From Gemmatimonas phototrophica (GTDB lineage Bacteria; Gemmatimonadota; Gemmatimonadetes; Gemmatimonadales; Gemmatimonadaceae): DNA of 64,000 nucleotides. The position numbers and the translations under genes are program-made. Location of the stretch: contig NZ_CP011454.1 in NCBI RefSeq assembly GCF_000695095.2, positions 806,001 through 870,000 on the forward strand, written 5' to 3'. Under the pieces are notes generated by a model, which searched no databases, was not told the DNA's origin, and saw only the letters and a list, made by a program, of their open reading frames with translations. Positions 33,094 to 43,812 of this stretch are shown piece after piece; the stretch's first letter is position 1; each line of letters begins with the position of its first letter.

Positions 33094-34056
33094 TCAGAGA
33101 GCTCCTGTAGCCGTTGGACGCCGCAGCACCAGCCGTTCACCCTGTCCTAGTAACCATGCGGCAATCGACGTGAAAAAGAACGCCGCCCCAAACATCAGCA
33201 TCCCTTCACTGGTGTGCATGAAACCCTGACCCATTTCCGGGCTTACGAACAGCACCAGGAAGCCCGTGAGGAATACCCGGAACCCGTTGATCAGAATGGC
33301 AATGGGAATGGCGATGAGCACCAGCAGCACCCGTGTAGGCCACTTCTCCAGAAACATCGCGCCCAGCAGCACGCCGAGGCTGAGCAACGCGGTCAGTGAC
33401 CGCAACCCACTGCACGCTTCAGCCACGAACAGCTCCTGGCCGGGAATGCGAATCACGTTGCCGCTCATCATGACCGGAATCTCCCGCCATTCCAACAGCG
33501 ATGCCCCAATCTTGGAGGCCGTAAACTGCAGCGGCAGCGCCACCGTGTTCAGAATGACTTCCGGAATGGGGATGCTGAGCGACACCAGCGTAAACGGCAG
33601 CCACCAATGCAACAGCTGCTTGAAGCCGGCGTGCCACACCACCAGGCCACCCAGCGCCATGACCATGCTACCGCGCATCACGAACAGCTCGGCCGCCAAA
33701 TCAGCGGCGTAGCGGAACAGCACCGCCGCGACAATCATGGAAATGCCCAACGCCCTGTTGGGTGAGGTGTTCTTGGCCGAGCCACTCTTGTAGGCAAACC
33801 ACAACGACAACGGAGCCAGCAGCAGCCCGTGCCCTGAATTGGGGTCGTTCCACCAGGCGTCCAGCAACAGGTTGAACGGCTTGGCAAAGAGCAGCGCAAA
33901 CATGACCGCCGTAAGCACATGCGCCGCCAGCTCGGCGGGGGCCAGCGCCTTGGCGTTCGCCACCAAGGCGCGCAGGTCCCGCAGCACCTCGTCCAGCGCC
34001 GAGGGCGCGCTGGGTGAGCTGCTGGAGGCGGGGGCAGTCGTGGCGGGACTCGTCAC
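33094..34056 (-). CDS. Exosortase (PEP-CTERM transpeptidase-like protease)
   Basis: A 320-residue integral membrane protein with about eight helices. The three expected catalytic residues lie in conserved boxes: Cys215 in AEACSGLRS, Arg260 in NGFRVFLTG and His281 in HTSEG. This is the exosortase fold that cleaves at the PEP motif of exported proteins, and a candidate substrate tail is at 1-75. Residues 1-40 are a low-complexity Ser/Ala/Pro/Leu cytoplasmic tail. It is directly upstream of epsI with no gap. Polysaccharide genes flank it on both sides, the usual setting for this system. The exosortase subtype was not assigned. Confidence 0.93.
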   Translation of the reverse strand: MTSPATTAPASSSSPSAPSALDEVLRDLRALVANAKALAPAELAAHVLTAVMFALLFAKPFNLLLDAWWNDPNSGHGLLLAPLSLWFAYKSGSAKNTSPNRALGISMIVAAVLFRYAADLAAELFVMRGSMVMALGGLVVWHAGFKQLLHWWLPFTLVSLSIPIPEVILNTVALPLQFTASKIGASLLEWREIPVMMSGNVIRIPGQELFVAEACSGLRSLTALLSLGVLLGAMFLEKWPTRVLLVLIAIPIAILINGFRVFLTGFLVLFVSPEMGQGFMHTSEGMLMFGAAFFFTSIAAWLLGQGERLVLRRPTATGAL

Positions 34057-34176
34057 GGGGTACTCGGCAAAAGGGGCATACTTGGGAGCTTACGCATTTT
34101 TTGAGTCTTCATGCAGGGACGCCCAACGTGAGCGCCCTGTCACAGTGCCGGAAAGCTACCGTACCCCGTGGTTGGG

Positions 34177-37100
34177 TCAGGTAGCCACCAACGTGGCGGT
34201 AAAACGCGGGTCGTTTACGGTATGACCGGCCCGGGTGGCGTAATCGGCCAACTGGTCGGGGAGTACCTTCCCTACCCCGAAGTAGACACTTTCGGGGCGC
34301 CAGAAGTACCACCCGCTCACGCTGGCCGCCGGATACATGGAAAAACTCTCGGTGAGGGTCATCCCGGTCCGGTCTTCGACCTCTGCTACAGCAAAGAGAG
34401 TGCCCTTCTCCCGGTGGTCCGGGCAGGCCGGGTACCCCGGTGCCGGGCGAATGCCCTGGTACGTCTCCTTGATGAGGCTGTCGTTGTCCAACTGCTCCCC
34501 GGTGGCATACCCCCAGAACTCCGTCCGAACCCGTTGGTGCAGCCGCTCGGCAAACGCCTCGGCAAGCCGGTCGGCCAGCGCCTTGGCCATAATGCTGCCG
34601 TAGTCGTCGTGCGCCGCCTCAAACTCCGCCACCAGGCTTTCCAACCCGTGGCCGGTGGTCACCGCAAAGGCGCCCATATAGTCGAGCACGCCACTGTCAC
34701 GCGGGGCGACAAAGTCGGCCAGGCAATGATTCGGACGACCGTCACCCTTCTTGTCGAGCTGCTGCCGCAGCATGTGTAGCGTTGCTGCAACAGTCTCGCG
34801 GCTGTCGTCGGTATACAACACGATGTCGTCGCCCACCGCGTTGGCCGGCCAGAAGCCAAAGGCGGCCCGGGCCTCTATGCGCTTCTCGCGCTGCATACGC
34901 CCCAGCAGCTCCTGCGCGTCGGCAAAAAGGCTGCGCGCAGTGGCCCCCACCACCGGGTCTTCCAAAATGGCGGGGTAATGCCCCGCCAGCTCCCAGGTCT
35001 GGAAGAACGGCGTCCAGTCGATGTACGGCACCAGGTCTTCCAGCGGATACGGCGCCAGCGTGCGCGGGCCGGTAAAGGTGGGCACCGGCACCGGCACACT
35101 GAGGTCAATTTTTGCCTTGTTGGCGCGTGCGGCTTCAATTGGAATGAGACGCTCCGCCCCCCCACGTGCCGCCCGCGCCTCACGAATGTTGGCGTATTCG
35201 GCGCGCACGCCCTCCACATACGCGCCCCGGCGTTCGTCGGATAGCAGACTGCTGGTAACGCCCACCGCGCGCGAGGCATCGAGCACGTGCACCACTGGGC
35301 CGCTGTATACCGGCTCAATCTTGAGGGCGGTGTGGGCCTTGCTGGTGGTGGCGCCGCCAATGAGCAGCGGAATGGTGAAGCCCTGTCGCTCCATTTCACT
35401 GGCCACAAAGCTCATCTCTTCGAGGCTGGGCGTAATGAGGCCGCTCAGGCCAATCACGTCGGCGTTCACCTCACGGGCCTTATCCAGAATGGCCGCGCAC
35501 GACTGCATGACGCCCATGTCCACCACTTCGTAGCCGTTACACTGCAGCACTACGCCCACGATGTTCTTGCCAATGTCGTGTACGTCGCCCTTTACCGTGG
35601 CCATGAGCACACGCCCCACCGGCTTGGTATCGGCGGTCTTGAGTGCCTCAATGAACGGAATGAGATGCGCCACGGCCTTTTTCATGACGCGCGCACTCTT
35701 CACCACCTGCGGCAGGAACAGCTTGCCGGCGCCAAAGAGGTCACCCACCACGTTCATGCCACGCATGAGCGGCCCTTCAATGACCTCAATGGGGTGGTTC
35801 ACCGTGGCCCGCGCCTCTTCGGTGTCTTCCACCACGAAGGCGTCAATGCCGTGCACCAGTGCGTGTGTGAGCCGTTCGTCTACCGGGAGCCGGCGCCACG
35901 CCACGTCTTCTACCGCCTTGGCGCGCCCCTTTACCTGGTCGGCCACGTCCATGAGCCGTTCGGTGGCATCGGGGCGGCGGTTGAGCACCAAGTCTTCCAC
36001 CCGCTCGCGCAGGTCGGCAGGAATGTCTTCGTACGGGACCAGCTGGCCGGCGTTCACAATGCCCATATCCATACCAGCCTTCACGGCATGGTACAGGAAC
36101 ACGGCGTGAATGGCTTCGCGCAGCGGGTTGTTGCCGCGGAAGGAGAAGCTCACGTTGCTTACACCACCGCTGATCTTTGCGTACGGAAGCGTGGCCTTTA
36201 TTTGCCGAGTGGCTTCAAAGAAGGCGTTGGCATAGTCGGCGTGTTCTTCAATGCCGGTGCCAATGGCAAAAATATTGGGGTCAAAAATGATGTCCTGCGG
36301 CGGGAAGCCCACCCGCTGCGTGAGCAGGTGGTAGGCGCGTGTACAGATCTCCACTTTGCGCGCTACCGTGTCGGCCTGCCCCTGCTCGTCAAAGGCCATC
36401 ACAATCACCGCCGCCCCATACTGCCGCACCAGCCGGGCCTGCCGCAGGAACTCCCCTTCGCCTTCCTTGAGCGATATGGAGTTCACAATGCCCTTGCCCT
36501 GCAGGCACTTGAGCCCCGCCTCAATGACGCTCCACTTGCTGGAGTCCACCATGATGGGCACGCGCGAGATATCGGGCTCGCTGGCCACCAGGTTCAAAAA
36601 GGTGACCATGGCGTGTTGGGCGTCGAGCAGCCCCTCGTCCATGTTCACGTCAATAATCTGGGCGCCGCTCTCCACCTGCTGGCGGGCTACCACCAGCGCC
36701 TCGCTGTAGTTGCCCTCCAGAATGAGCTTGGCGAAGCGCGCCGAACCGGTCACGTTGGTGCGCTCACCCACATTCACGAAGTTCGTGGTGGGGCCTACGG
36801 TAAACGGCTCGAGGCCGCTGAGGCGCAGCAGCGGGTCTACGGTGGGAATGACTCGGGGGTCTACGCCCTCCACGGCCCGGGCAATGGCGCCAATATGCTC
36901 GGGGGTGGTGCCGCAGCAGCCGCCCACGATGTTCAGCAGTCCACTGCGCGCCCACTCGGCAATGTGCTCGGCCATCATCTCCGGCGACTCGTCGTAGCCC
37001 CCGAAGGCGTTGGGGAGCCCGGCGTTGGGATGGGCGCTGATGTGGCAGTCGGCAATGCGGCTGAGCTCCTGCACATAGCCGCGCAGCTGGGCCGCGCCGA

Positions 37101-37875
37101 GGGCGCAGTTGAGGCCAATGGAGACCGGGCGCACATGGGCCATGGAGGCCCAGAACGCCTCGGCCGTCTGCCCCGAGAGGGTGCGGCCGGAGGCGTCGGT
37201 AATGGTGCCCGAAATCATGACCGGGAACCGGGCGCCCGTTTGTTCGAAGTACGTCTCGACCGCGAACAGCGCCGCCTTGGCGTTCAGCGTATCGAAGATC
37301 GTTTCTACCATGAGAATGTCGGCGCCACCGTCTACGAGGCCCCGGGTGGCCTCGAGGTAGGCGTTGACCAGTTCGTCAAAGGTCACATTGCGGGCGCCCG
37401 GGTTCTCCACTTCGGGGGAGATGGAGGCGGTGCGGTTGGTGGGGCCCAGTACGCCGGCCACCCAGCGGGGGCGGGCGGGGTTCTGGGCCTCAAACTCGTC
37501 GCACACCCGGCGGGCGAGGGCGGCCCCGGCCACGTTGAGCTCGTAGGAGAGCGCCTCCATGCCGTAGTCGGCCATGGAGATGGCGTTGGCATTGAAGGTG
37601 TTGGTTTCCAGGATGTCGGCCCCGGCCGCCAGGTACTCCCGGTGCACGCCGGCCACGAGCTCCGGTTGCGTGAGGACGAGGAGATCGTTGTTGCCTTTGA
37701 GATCCCGGTGCCAATCGGCAAAGCGAGTGCCCCGGTAGTCGGCCTCGGTAAGGCGGTGGCGCTGGAGCATGGTGCCCATGGCGCCGTCGAGGACGAGGAT
37801 GCGGGTGGCGAGGGCGGCGGAAAGCTGTGCCGCGCGCGCGTGATTGGTCAGTACGTCAGAGGCGGTATTCGACAT
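34177..37875 (-). CDS. metH: Cobalamin-dependent methionine synthase
   Basis: A 1232-residue, complete four-module enzyme that makes methionine from homocysteine and 5-methyl-tetrahydrofolate. Residues 1-340 are the homocysteine-binding module (DGAMGTML; zinc cysteines in the [13 protein letters not shown] end). About 350-640 bind methyl-tetrahydrofolate. The cobalamin cap and domain follow, with the B12 ligand His in [11 protein letters not shown] near residue 765. The C-terminal third is the SAM reactivation domain with a conserved [14 protein letters not shown] 37875 is used because it gives the first typical residues; the frame is open upstream without family sequence. Its start is only 16 bases from the divergent homocysteine methyltransferase start. 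Confidence 0.95.
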   Translation of the reverse strand: MSNTASDVLTNHARAAQLSAALATRILVLDGAMGTMLQRHRLTEADYRGTRFADWHRDLKGNNDLLVLTQPELVAGVHREYLAAGADILETNTFNANAISMADYGMEALSYELNVAGAALARRVCDEFEAQNPARPRWVAGVLGPTNRTASISPEVENPGARNVTFDELVNAYLEATRGLVDGGADILMVETIFDTLNAKAALFAVETYFEQTGARFPVMISGTITDASGRTLSGQTAEAFWASMAHVRPVSIGLNCALGAAQLRGYVQELSRIADCHISAHPNAGLPNAFGGYDESPEMMAEHIAEWARSGLLNIVGGCCGTTPEHIGAIARAVEGVDPRVIPTVDPLLRLSGLEPFTVGPTTNFVNVGERTNVTGSARFAKLILEGNYSEALVVARQQVESGAQIIDVNMDEGLLDAQHAMVTFLNLVASEPDISRVPIMVDSSKWSVIEAGLKCLQGKGIVNSISLKEGEGEFLRQARLVRQYGAAVIVMAFDEQGQADTVARKVEICTRAYHLLTQRVGFPPQDIIFDPNIFAIGTGIEEHADYANAFFEATRQIKATLPYAKISGGVSNVSFSFRGNNPLREAIHAVFLYHAVKAGMDMGIVNAGQLVPYEDIPADLRERVEDLVLNRRPDATERLMDVADQVKGRAKAVEDVAWRRLPVDERLTHALVHGIDAFVVEDTEEARATVNHPIEVIEGPLMRGMNVVGDLFGAGKLFLPQVVKSARVMKKAVAHLIPFIEALKTADTKPVGRVLMATVKGDVHDIGKNIVGVVLQCNGYEVVDMGVMQSCAAILDKAREVNADVIGLSGLITPSLEEMSFVASEMERQGFTIPLLIGGATTSKAHTALKIEPVYSGPVVHVLDASRAVGVTSSLLSDERRGAYVEGVRAEYANIREARAARGGAERLIPIEAARANKAKIDLSVPVPVPTFTGPRTLAPYPLEDLVPYIDWTPFFQTWELAGHYPAILEDPVVGATARSLFADAQELLGRMQREKRIEARAAFGFWPANAVGDDIVLYTDDSRETVAATLHMLRQQLDKKGDGRPNHCLADFVAPRDSGVLDYMGAFAVTTGHGLESLVAEFEAAHDDYGSIMAKALADRLAEAFAERLHQRVRTEFWGYATGEQLDNDSLIKETYQGIRPAPGYPACPDHREKGTLFAVAEVEDRTGMTLTESFSMYPAASVSGWYFWRPESVYFGVGKVLPDQLADYATRAGHTVNDPRFTATLVAT

Positions 37876-37891
37876 ATCTTGAAAGCTATCT

Positions 37892-39796
37892 ATGACTACC
37901 GTTTCTGAGCAGCACATTGCCGCGAATTCCCTGGCCGAGGATTCCCCTCGCGCCGCCTTACTCACGCGCCTGCTCGACCCGGAGCAGGTGGTGATGTTTG
38001 ATGGCGCCATGGGCACCATGCTGTACGCCAGGGGCGTATTCATCAATCAGTGCTACGACGAACTGGTACTGCGCAGTCCGGACCTGGTGCGTGAAGTGCA
38101 CGCCGCGTACGTGAAGGCGGGTGCCGAGGTGGTGGAGACCAACACCTTTGGCGCCAACCGCACCAAGCTGGCGCAGTACGGGTTAGAGGGGCAGGTGGTG
38201 GCCATCAACCAGCGTGCGGCGCAGGTGGCGCGCGAGGCGGCTGGCGAGGCGCGGCTGGTAGCGGGCGCGGTGGGTCCGCTGGGCGTACGGCTAGAACCCT
38301 ATGGCCCTACCAGCCGTGATGAGGCGCGTGGGCTATTCCGTGAGCAGATGCAGGCGCTGGCCAGCGGCGGTGCCGATTGTTTTGTGCTGGAGACGTTCGC
38401 CGACCTCGATGAGCTGGAACAGGCCGTGCTGGCCGCGCGCGAGGTGAACGCCGCCATGCCGGTGATTGCGCAGGCCACCGTAGGGCCGGAACTACGTACG
38501 GCCTTTGGCGCCACACCGGAAGACGTGGCGCGGGTGCTGGACAAGTGGGGCGTGGACGTGATCGGGCTGAACTGCTCAGTGGGTCCGCAAACCATTTTGG
38601 AGGCCATTGAACGCATGGCCGCGGTGACCCACAAGAAGCTCAGCGCCCAGCCCAACGCCGGTATGCCGCGCGATGTGGGCGGGCGCACCATGTACATGGC
38701 CAGCCCGGAGTACATGGCGTCGTACGCGCGCCACCTCATTCAGGCGGGAGCCAAGATCATTGGCGGCTGCTGCGGTACCACCCCTGAGCATGTGAAGGCC
38801 ATGGTGGAGGGGGTGCGCCCACTGTCACCGCGCACACGCGTGCAGGTGGGGGCAACGCGCGAAGCGGAGGTGAGCGGCGAACCGGACAAGAGCCGCGAGC
38901 CGGTACCTCTCGCGCAGCGCTCACGCTTTGGCGCCAAGCTGGCGGCCGGGCAGTTCGTAACCAGCGTGGAGATTGTTCCGCCGCGTGGGGTGGACACTGT
39001 AAAGCTGGAGCATGACGCAGCTGCACTGGCCAAAGCGGGCGTGGACGCCATCAACGTGCCCGACGGACCACGGGCGCAGAGCCGTATGGGGGCCATTGCC
39101 ACCAGTCTCATTATTGAGCGGCATGGCATTGAGGCGGTTACCCACTACGCCTGTCGTGACCGCAACTTGCTGGGGATGCTGAGCGACCTGCTGGGCGCGT
39201 CGGCGCTGGGGCTGCGCAACCTGCTGCTGGTAACTGGTGACCCGCCCAAGATGGGGCCGTATCCTGATGCCACGGCGGTCTTTGACATTGACGCCATTGG
39301 GCTCACGAACCTGGTGCGGAACCTCAACCGCGGCATGGACCCGGGAAACAACCCCATTGGCGACCCGACGCGCTTTGTAATTGGCGTGGGGGTTAACCCG
39401 GTGGCCATTGATCCGGCGCATGAGCTCAAGCGATTCCACTGGAAGGTGGAGGCGGGGGCGGAGTACGCCATTACCCAGCCCGTTTTTGACCCGGCGCAGC
39501 TGGAGTCATTCCTGGAAAGCATTCACGATGTGCGTATTCCCGTGGTGGCGGGCATTTGGCCGCTGGTGAGCGCGCGCAACGCGGAGTTCCTTGCCAACGA
39601 AGTGCCGGGGGTGACAGTGCCTCAGGAGATTCTGGATCGTATGCGCCGGGCCAACGAGAAGAGCAAGGAGCATGCGCTCGCCGAGGGAATTGCGATTGCC
39701 CGTGAGGCGCTGGATCGTGTGCGCGGATCAGTGCAAGGCGTACAGGTGAGCGCGCCGTTCGGGAAGATCGAATACGCACTCGAAGTATTCGGTTAA
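37892..39796 (+). CDS. Bifunctional homocysteine S-methyltransferase / methylenetetrahydrofolate reductase
   Basis: A 634-residue YitJ-like fusion. Residues 25-305 are a homocysteine methyltransferase (DGAMGTML, zinc-site [10 protein letters not shown]). From about 330 on is a 5,10-methylene-tetrahydrofolate reductase with the FAD-site and folate strands ([30 protein letters not shown]). It can make methyl-folate and move a methyl group to homocysteine, backing up MetH. It starts at ATG 37892, with a GAAAG 9 bases upstream, and is divergent from metH with 16 bases between the two starts. The ATP-grasp gene follows 10 bases after its stop, so this gene may lead the next polysaccharide block. 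Confidence 0.92.
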   Translation: MTTVSEQHIAANSLAEDSPRAALLTRLLDPEQVVMFDGAMGTMLYARGVFINQCYDELVLRSPDLVREVHAAYVKAGAEVVETNTFGANRTKLAQYGLEGQVVAINQRAAQVAREAAGEARLVAGAVGPLGVRLEPYGPTSRDEARGLFREQMQALASGGADCFVLETFADLDELEQAVLAAREVNAAMPVIAQATVGPELRTAFGATPEDVARVLDKWGVDVIGLNCSVGPQTILEAIERMAAVTHKKLSAQPNAGMPRDVGGRTMYMASPEYMASYARHLIQAGAKIIGGCCGTTPEHVKAMVEGVRPLSPRTRVQVGATREAEVSGEPDKSREPVPLAQRSRFGAKLAAGQFVTSVEIVPPRGVDTVKLEHDAAALAKAGVDAINVPDGPRAQSRMGAIATSLIIERHGIEAVTHYACRDRNLLGMLSDLLGASALGLRNLLLVTGDPPKMGPYPDATAVFDIDAIGLTNLVRNLNRGMDPGNNPIGDPTRFVIGVGVNPVAIDPAHELKRFHWKVEAGAEYAITQPVFDPAQLESFLESIHDVRIPVVAGIWPLVSARNAEFLANEVPGVTVPQEILDRMRRANEKSKEHALAEGIAIAREALDRVRGSVQGVQVSAPFGKIEYALEVFG

Positions 39797-39806
39797 TGTC
39801 CAGCTA

Positions 39807-40967
39807 ATGACACATCGACCGTCGGTGCTGATAACAGACTCCAATCTTCGAACGGCACTGTATACGATTCGAAGTCTTGGTCGCAGCGGCTATCGCGTGA
39901 TTGCGATGTCTCCTTCAAGCGCGCGCGAAGATGACCTCGGCGGCTGTTCTCGGTACCTTGCCGAACGCATCGTTTGTCCGAGCGTAGTTACAGACCCCGA
40001 GGCATTTACTGAGGTGCTTATTCGTGAGGCAAGGCGGGCAGATGTAATATTCCCAATTGGAATGCACTCGATTCGTGTAGTCGCGGCACACCTCCCGGAG
40101 TTTGCGTCCGCTAAAACACTGCTCCCTGACCTGAAAACGATTGACCGGGCAGACTATGCACAGCAGTTGCTTCCTTTTGCTGCTTCGATAGGGATTCCCC
40201 AGCCACTTCAGTACAATTTTGAGGATCTAACGGGGGCACGAGCTGGTGCGGAGGTTGTTCGCTATCCCGTTATCGTAAAGGCTGGTATAGAAGGCGCGAT
40301 CGCTCCAAGTGCCCGCTACCGGATCGTCGACAATATGTCAGACTTCGTGAGTGCATTCGAAACGATTGCGCAAATCAGCCCACGACCAATCGTGCAAGAA
40401 ATCGTATCGGGTCGTGTGTATGGCTACGAGGCGTTGTATCAGGGAGGGCGGATGGTTCGTCAATTCTGTCACCGCCGATTACGTCAGTATCCTCTCAAAG
40501 GGGGGCCAAGCACCTATTGCGAAAGCGTAAGGCACCCAGAAGTCATCCGTTTGGGGCGAACACTGTTGGATGCGTTAGCGTGGGACGGACTGGCGATGGT
40601 GGAGTTTATGGTCGATGAATCCACCGGCGCGATCAATTTGATGGAGATTAATCCGCGACCATGGGGGTCCATGGCCCTTCCAATCGTTGCCGGTATCGAT
40701 TTCCCTGTATTGTGGGTTCGGGCGGCGATGGGTGAGTTTCTAGAGCAGGTCGAGGAGTTCCCCGCCGGCGTGCGCATGCGGTTGCTCATGAATGATCTCC
40801 AGGCCGTCGCCAGTCTTGTCCCAGGTGAATCGTCATGGGCCAATCGTTTCGCGCTCCTTGCAAGCGTCTGTGACCCTCGTGTGCATGACGGGATCCTCTC
40901 GTGGAGTGACCCCGTACCCTCATGGCAGTATGTCGTAAAGGCTCTACGACGCGTTGGGCGCTCCTGA
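39807..40967 (+). CDS. ATP-grasp domain protein (carboxylate-amine/thiol ligase-like)
   Basis: A 386-residue ATP-grasp enzyme: an N-terminal Rossmann-like lid (VLITDSNLRTALYTIRSLG), then the grasp domain with VRYPVIVKAGIEGA, IVQEIVSGRVYGYEALY and the metal/substrate strand NLMEINPRPWGSMALP (NxEINPR-type). ATP-grasp proteins ligate a carboxylate to an amine or thiol. The next gene is a PHP-domain protein in a 1-base overlap (TGATG), and a GT4 gene follows in the same way, so the three are probably co-translated. The substrate, for instance an amino-acid or polyamine side group, is not known. Confidence 0.82.
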   Translation: MTHRPSVLITDSNLRTALYTIRSLGRSGYRVIAMSPSSAREDDLGGCSRYLAERIVCPSVVTDPEAFTEVLIREARRADVIFPIGMHSIRVVAAHLPEFASAKTLLPDLKTIDRADYAQQLLPFAASIGIPQPLQYNFEDLTGARAGAEVVRYPVIVKAGIEGAIAPSARYRIVDNMSDFVSAFETIAQISPRPIVQEIVSGRVYGYEALYQGGRMVRQFCHRRLRQYPLKGGPSTYCESVRHPEVIRLGRTLLDALAWDGLAMVEFMVDESTGAINLMEINPRPWGSMALPIVAGIDFPVLWVRAAMGEFLEQVEEFPAGVRMRLLMNDLQAVASLVPGESSWANRFALLASVCDPRVHDGILSWSDPVPSWQYVVKALRRVGRS

Positions 40968-41665
40968 TGATCAAGGTCGATCTCCATCTCCATACCAGCT
41001 GTTCGTACGATTCGGTGCTTCCCCCACGTAGACTCGTAGAACTTGCGCTGCGCAATGACTTCGATGTTATCGCGGTTACGGATCACGATACGATTCTGGG
41101 CGCGCTCAGAACGAGAGACGCGGCAAAGGGGCGCATTCCCGTTATCGTCGGAAGCGAGGTCAAGTCGACAGGCGGAGACATCATCGGACTGTTCCTTACC
41201 CAAGAGATCAATTCGCGAGAGCCACTCGACGTAATCAATGAGATAGAATCTCAGGGTGGGATCGCCGTACTTCCCCACCCATTGCAAGGGCACCGCAACT
41301 TGCCAAAGGAGTGTCTAGGGCGTTTCTCCGCGTATGAGGCCATTAACGGACGCTCGGGTTTATTCAGCCCGGAGACAGCATCGGGTTATGGACTCCCCTG
41401 GGGAAAGCTATCTGGCGCCACTGCACTCGGCGGTAGCGATACCCATCTCGCCAATGACTTTGGTCGGGTCTGGTCGCTTATGGATGCTGAACCCACGGAG
41501 GAGGCCGTTAGGGACGCCCTTAGTGCGGGACGCTCGCAGGCAATGGGGAAGGTAGGCCCCCGGCGGAACTTCCTGATAAGTCAGGGCATAAAGGCCATTA
41601 AGACCCGTGATGTTGGGTTGATGTTCAGGGGTGTGCGGCGTGTGCTAGCCGGGAGACTTCGCTGA
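40967..41665 (+). CDS. PHP-domain metal-dependent phosphoesterase
   Basis: A 232-residue TrpH/YciV-type protein with the PHP metal-site motifs DLHLHTSCSYD (HxH), VTDHDTI and GSDTHLA. Such enzymes hydrolyse phosphate esters using a trinuclear or dinuclear metal centre. ATG 40967 was chosen because it overlaps the stop of the ATP-grasp gene by one base. Its own stop overlaps the GT4 start at 41665. No regulator is next to it. A role in the glycan pathway is inferred from the overlap with neighbours only. Confidence 0.82.
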   Translation: MIKVDLHLHTSCSYDSVLPPRRLVELALRNDFDVIAVTDHDTILGALRTRDAAKGRIPVIVGSEVKSTGGDIIGLFLTQEINSREPLDVINEIESQGGIAVLPHPLQGHRNLPKECLGRFSAYEAINGRSGLFSPETASGYGLPWGKLSGATALGGSDTHLANDFGRVWSLMDAEPTEEAVRDALSAGRSQAMGKVGPRRNFLISQGIKAIKTRDVGLMFRGVRRVLAGRLR

Positions 41666-42822
41666 TGTCTCACCCCATTCGAGTGGTGGCTTTGATTGAA
41701 TCCGACTTCGTTACGGGGCCAGCAAAGAACCTTATAGAATTTGCCAAACGGGCGAGAGTTCGCACTCGTCCTATAGAGCTGACCATCGTTACCTATATCC
41801 GTGGAAAAAATCAGACTGGGAATGCCTTTACGGCAGCCGTTGAAACGGCCGGGATTCCACTTTTTATTCTGAAGGAGTCGCGTCGATACGATCGGTCCGT
41901 AATTCCGCAATTACGGGCTGTCCTCAAGACCGTTGGGCCAGACCTCGTCCAAACACACAATTCTAAATCGCACTTTCTTTCCAGAATCAGTGGAGTCGCA
42001 GCGAAGTATCCGTGGATTGCCTTCCATCACGGGTATACTACCACTGATTTCAAGATGCGTGTGTATCACCAGTTGGATCGCTGGAGTTTGCGGGGGGCAC
42101 GGCACTTGGTGACAGTATGCGAGCCGTTCCGTGAGCACTTGGCAACCTTTGGGATTGACCCTGCTATTATCACCGTGCGTCACAATGCCGTTGACCCGTT
42201 TATTTCGGCGGCCGATGAATTGGTGGAGAAGGTTCGGCAATTTGCGGCATGGAAACCCGGAAATCTTATTGCCGTAAGCATTGGCCGTCTCTCTCGTGAA
42301 AAGGGCCACCAAACGTTGATCGATGCTGTGAAATGCCTTCCAGCAGAAGTACGAAGCCAGTTGACTTTAATCCTTGTAGGAGATGGACCGGAACGAGAGG
42401 CAATTAAGACCTCGATTGGAAACGCAAGTCTTGAGGGCGTCGTCTACCTCGCAGGGCATCAAGACTTTACGCAACCATACCTGTCAGCAGCTGACTTCCT
42501 TGTGTTACCCTCAAACTCCGAAGGTTCGCCAAACGTGCTTTTGGAAGGCATGGCCGCAGGTCTGCCATGTATTGCTACGAAAGTTGGCGGAGTGCCAGAA
42601 TTAACCACCGACATGGAAGACGCCTTGCTGATTCCACCAGGCAACGCCCAGGCCATGTCGCTCGCGATCGAGAAAATCATGGGTGATCAGGTGCTTCGTA
42701 GCGCCCTAGGGAGTGCGGCCCATGAAAGAAGCCGGACATTCAACCGTGAGCATTACGTTGACGAACTCAGCGTGATGTATGAGCAGATCTTTGAGCAGTA
42801 TTGCTCCTGTACTGGTCATTAG
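41665..42822 (+). CDS. Glycosyltransferase family 4 (GT-B)
   Basis: A 385-residue GT4 enzyme. VSIGRLSREKGHQTLIDAV and the EX7E stretch NSEGSPNVLLEGMAAGLPCIATK mark the C-terminal domain; the N-terminal domain starts RVVALIESDFVTGPAKN. It overlaps the PHP gene by one base (TGATG) and continues into the first GT2 gene after 6 bases, so the polysaccharide operon is continuous. Donor and acceptor are unknown. Confidence 0.9.
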   Translation: MSHPIRVVALIESDFVTGPAKNLIEFAKRARVRTRPIELTIVTYIRGKNQTGNAFTAAVETAGIPLFILKESRRYDRSVIPQLRAVLKTVGPDLVQTHNSKSHFLSRISGVAAKYPWIAFHHGYTTTDFKMRVYHQLDRWSLRGARHLVTVCEPFREHLATFGIDPAIITVRHNAVDPFISAADELVEKVRQFAAWKPGNLIAVSIGRLSREKGHQTLIDAVKCLPAEVRSQLTLILVGDGPEREAIKTSIGNASLEGVVYLAGHQDFTQPYLSAADFLVLPSNSEGSPNVLLEGMAAGLPCIATKVGGVPELTTDMEDALLIPPGNAQAMSLAIEKIMGDQVLRSALGSAAHERSRTFNREHYVDELSVMYEQIFEQYCSCTGH

Positions 42823-42828
42823 CAGTTG

Positions 42829-43800
42829 ATGCCAGAGATTTCTGTCGTGGTCCCTTTGTATAACAAGGCAGCGTATATAGACCGCTGCCTAACTTCTATT
42901 TTGGGACAAACCGGTGTGAATTTTGAGGTGCTCGTTGTAGATGATGGCTCGTCAGATAACGGAGCCTCTCTTGTCCTTGAGCATCGGGATCCTCGAATAC
43001 GCCTGATTCGACAGGAGAATGCGGGGCCTGGTCGGGCCAGAAATAGGGGGGCAGAGGAAGCGCGAGCGCCGTATCTCGCTTTTCTCGACGCTGATGACGT
43101 ATGGCATTCTAACTTTCTCTCTGAGAGCTTGGCTTTCGTGCGCGTGCATCCTACTGTTGCGGCGCTCACTTGGGGGCTGCAACTTGAGCCGCGTGGAGTT
43201 ACTACTGAGCGACAATGGAAGGGCAGTGGTATTCCTGAAGGACCCTTTCGGGCCGGTCCAAATACCAGTGCCGCCGTAATCGTGAGTATGCTCACCGTTA
43301 TGCTGCCGTCGTGCACCGTACATGAACGTCGTTCATTCCTTGCGGCAGGTGGATTCTACGATAAGAATCGATGCCTGTTTTCGGAAGATGCCTATCTCTA
43401 CCTAAGGCTCCTCATGCAGCATTCAGTGGCGTTTCAGCCACGACCGCTCGCTATACGGTATGAGGATGCGTCCGAGCTTGCTGTGCAACGCGATGGCATG
43501 CGGCAGGTGGAACCATTCCTGTTGGACCCTGAAAGTATCTACCGCGATACGCCGGTGCCAATGCGGCATCTGTTGGGTGCTGTTTTGACCCGTCGGGCGC
43601 TGAAGACGGCAACGGTCTGTGGCTATTGGGGCAAGTCTGCAATGGCGCGTATGCTGGTCAAGCGATTCATGCAGCCTCAAGACATCATCGCTCGATATGG
43701 CATTTCAGCCTTGATGTCATGCGTAGGAGTCACGGCAATTTTGGGCTGGACACATCGAAACGTGCTGCAGTCGTTGCTCCCAAGCGGCGAGCGTGTTTGA
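42829..43800 (+). CDS. Glycosyltransferase family 2 (GT-A)
   Basis: A 323-residue inverting GT-A enzyme with ISVVVPLYNKAAYI, VVDDGSSD and the DxD-like FLDADDVW metal site. ATG 42829 is preferred over the TTG 3 bases before it. The gene lies 6 bases after the GT4 stop and 12 bases before the next GT2, in the same operon. A hydrophobic stretch near the C-terminus (YGISALMSCVGVTAILGW) may anchor it to the membrane. Confidence 0.9.
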   Translation: MPEISVVVPLYNKAAYIDRCLTSILGQTGVNFEVLVVDDGSSDNGASLVLEHRDPRIRLIRQENAGPGRARNRGAEEARAPYLAFLDADDVWHSNFLSESLAFVRVHPTVAALTWGLQLEPRGVTTERQWKGSGIPEGPFRAGPNTSAAVIVSMLTVMLPSCTVHERRSFLAAGGFYDKNRCLFSEDAYLYLRLLMQHSVAFQPRPLAIRYEDASELAVQRDGMRQVEPFLLDPESIYRDTPVPMRHLLGAVLTRRALKTATVCGYWGKSAMARMLVKRFMQPQDIIARYGISALMSCVGVTAILGWTHRNVLQSLLPSGERV

Positions 43801-43812
43801 TGGAGAGAGCTG

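Noticed and set aside
34057-34176. A possible terminator between metH and exosortase (CAGGGACGC...GCGCCCTG)
   Set aside because: The stem has a mismatch or bulge, the T-run is on the wrong side for the leftward metH, and the structure is weak.
35287-37908. An 873-residue open frame opposite metH
   Set aside because: It is the mirror of a complete four-module MetH and has no recognisable domain.
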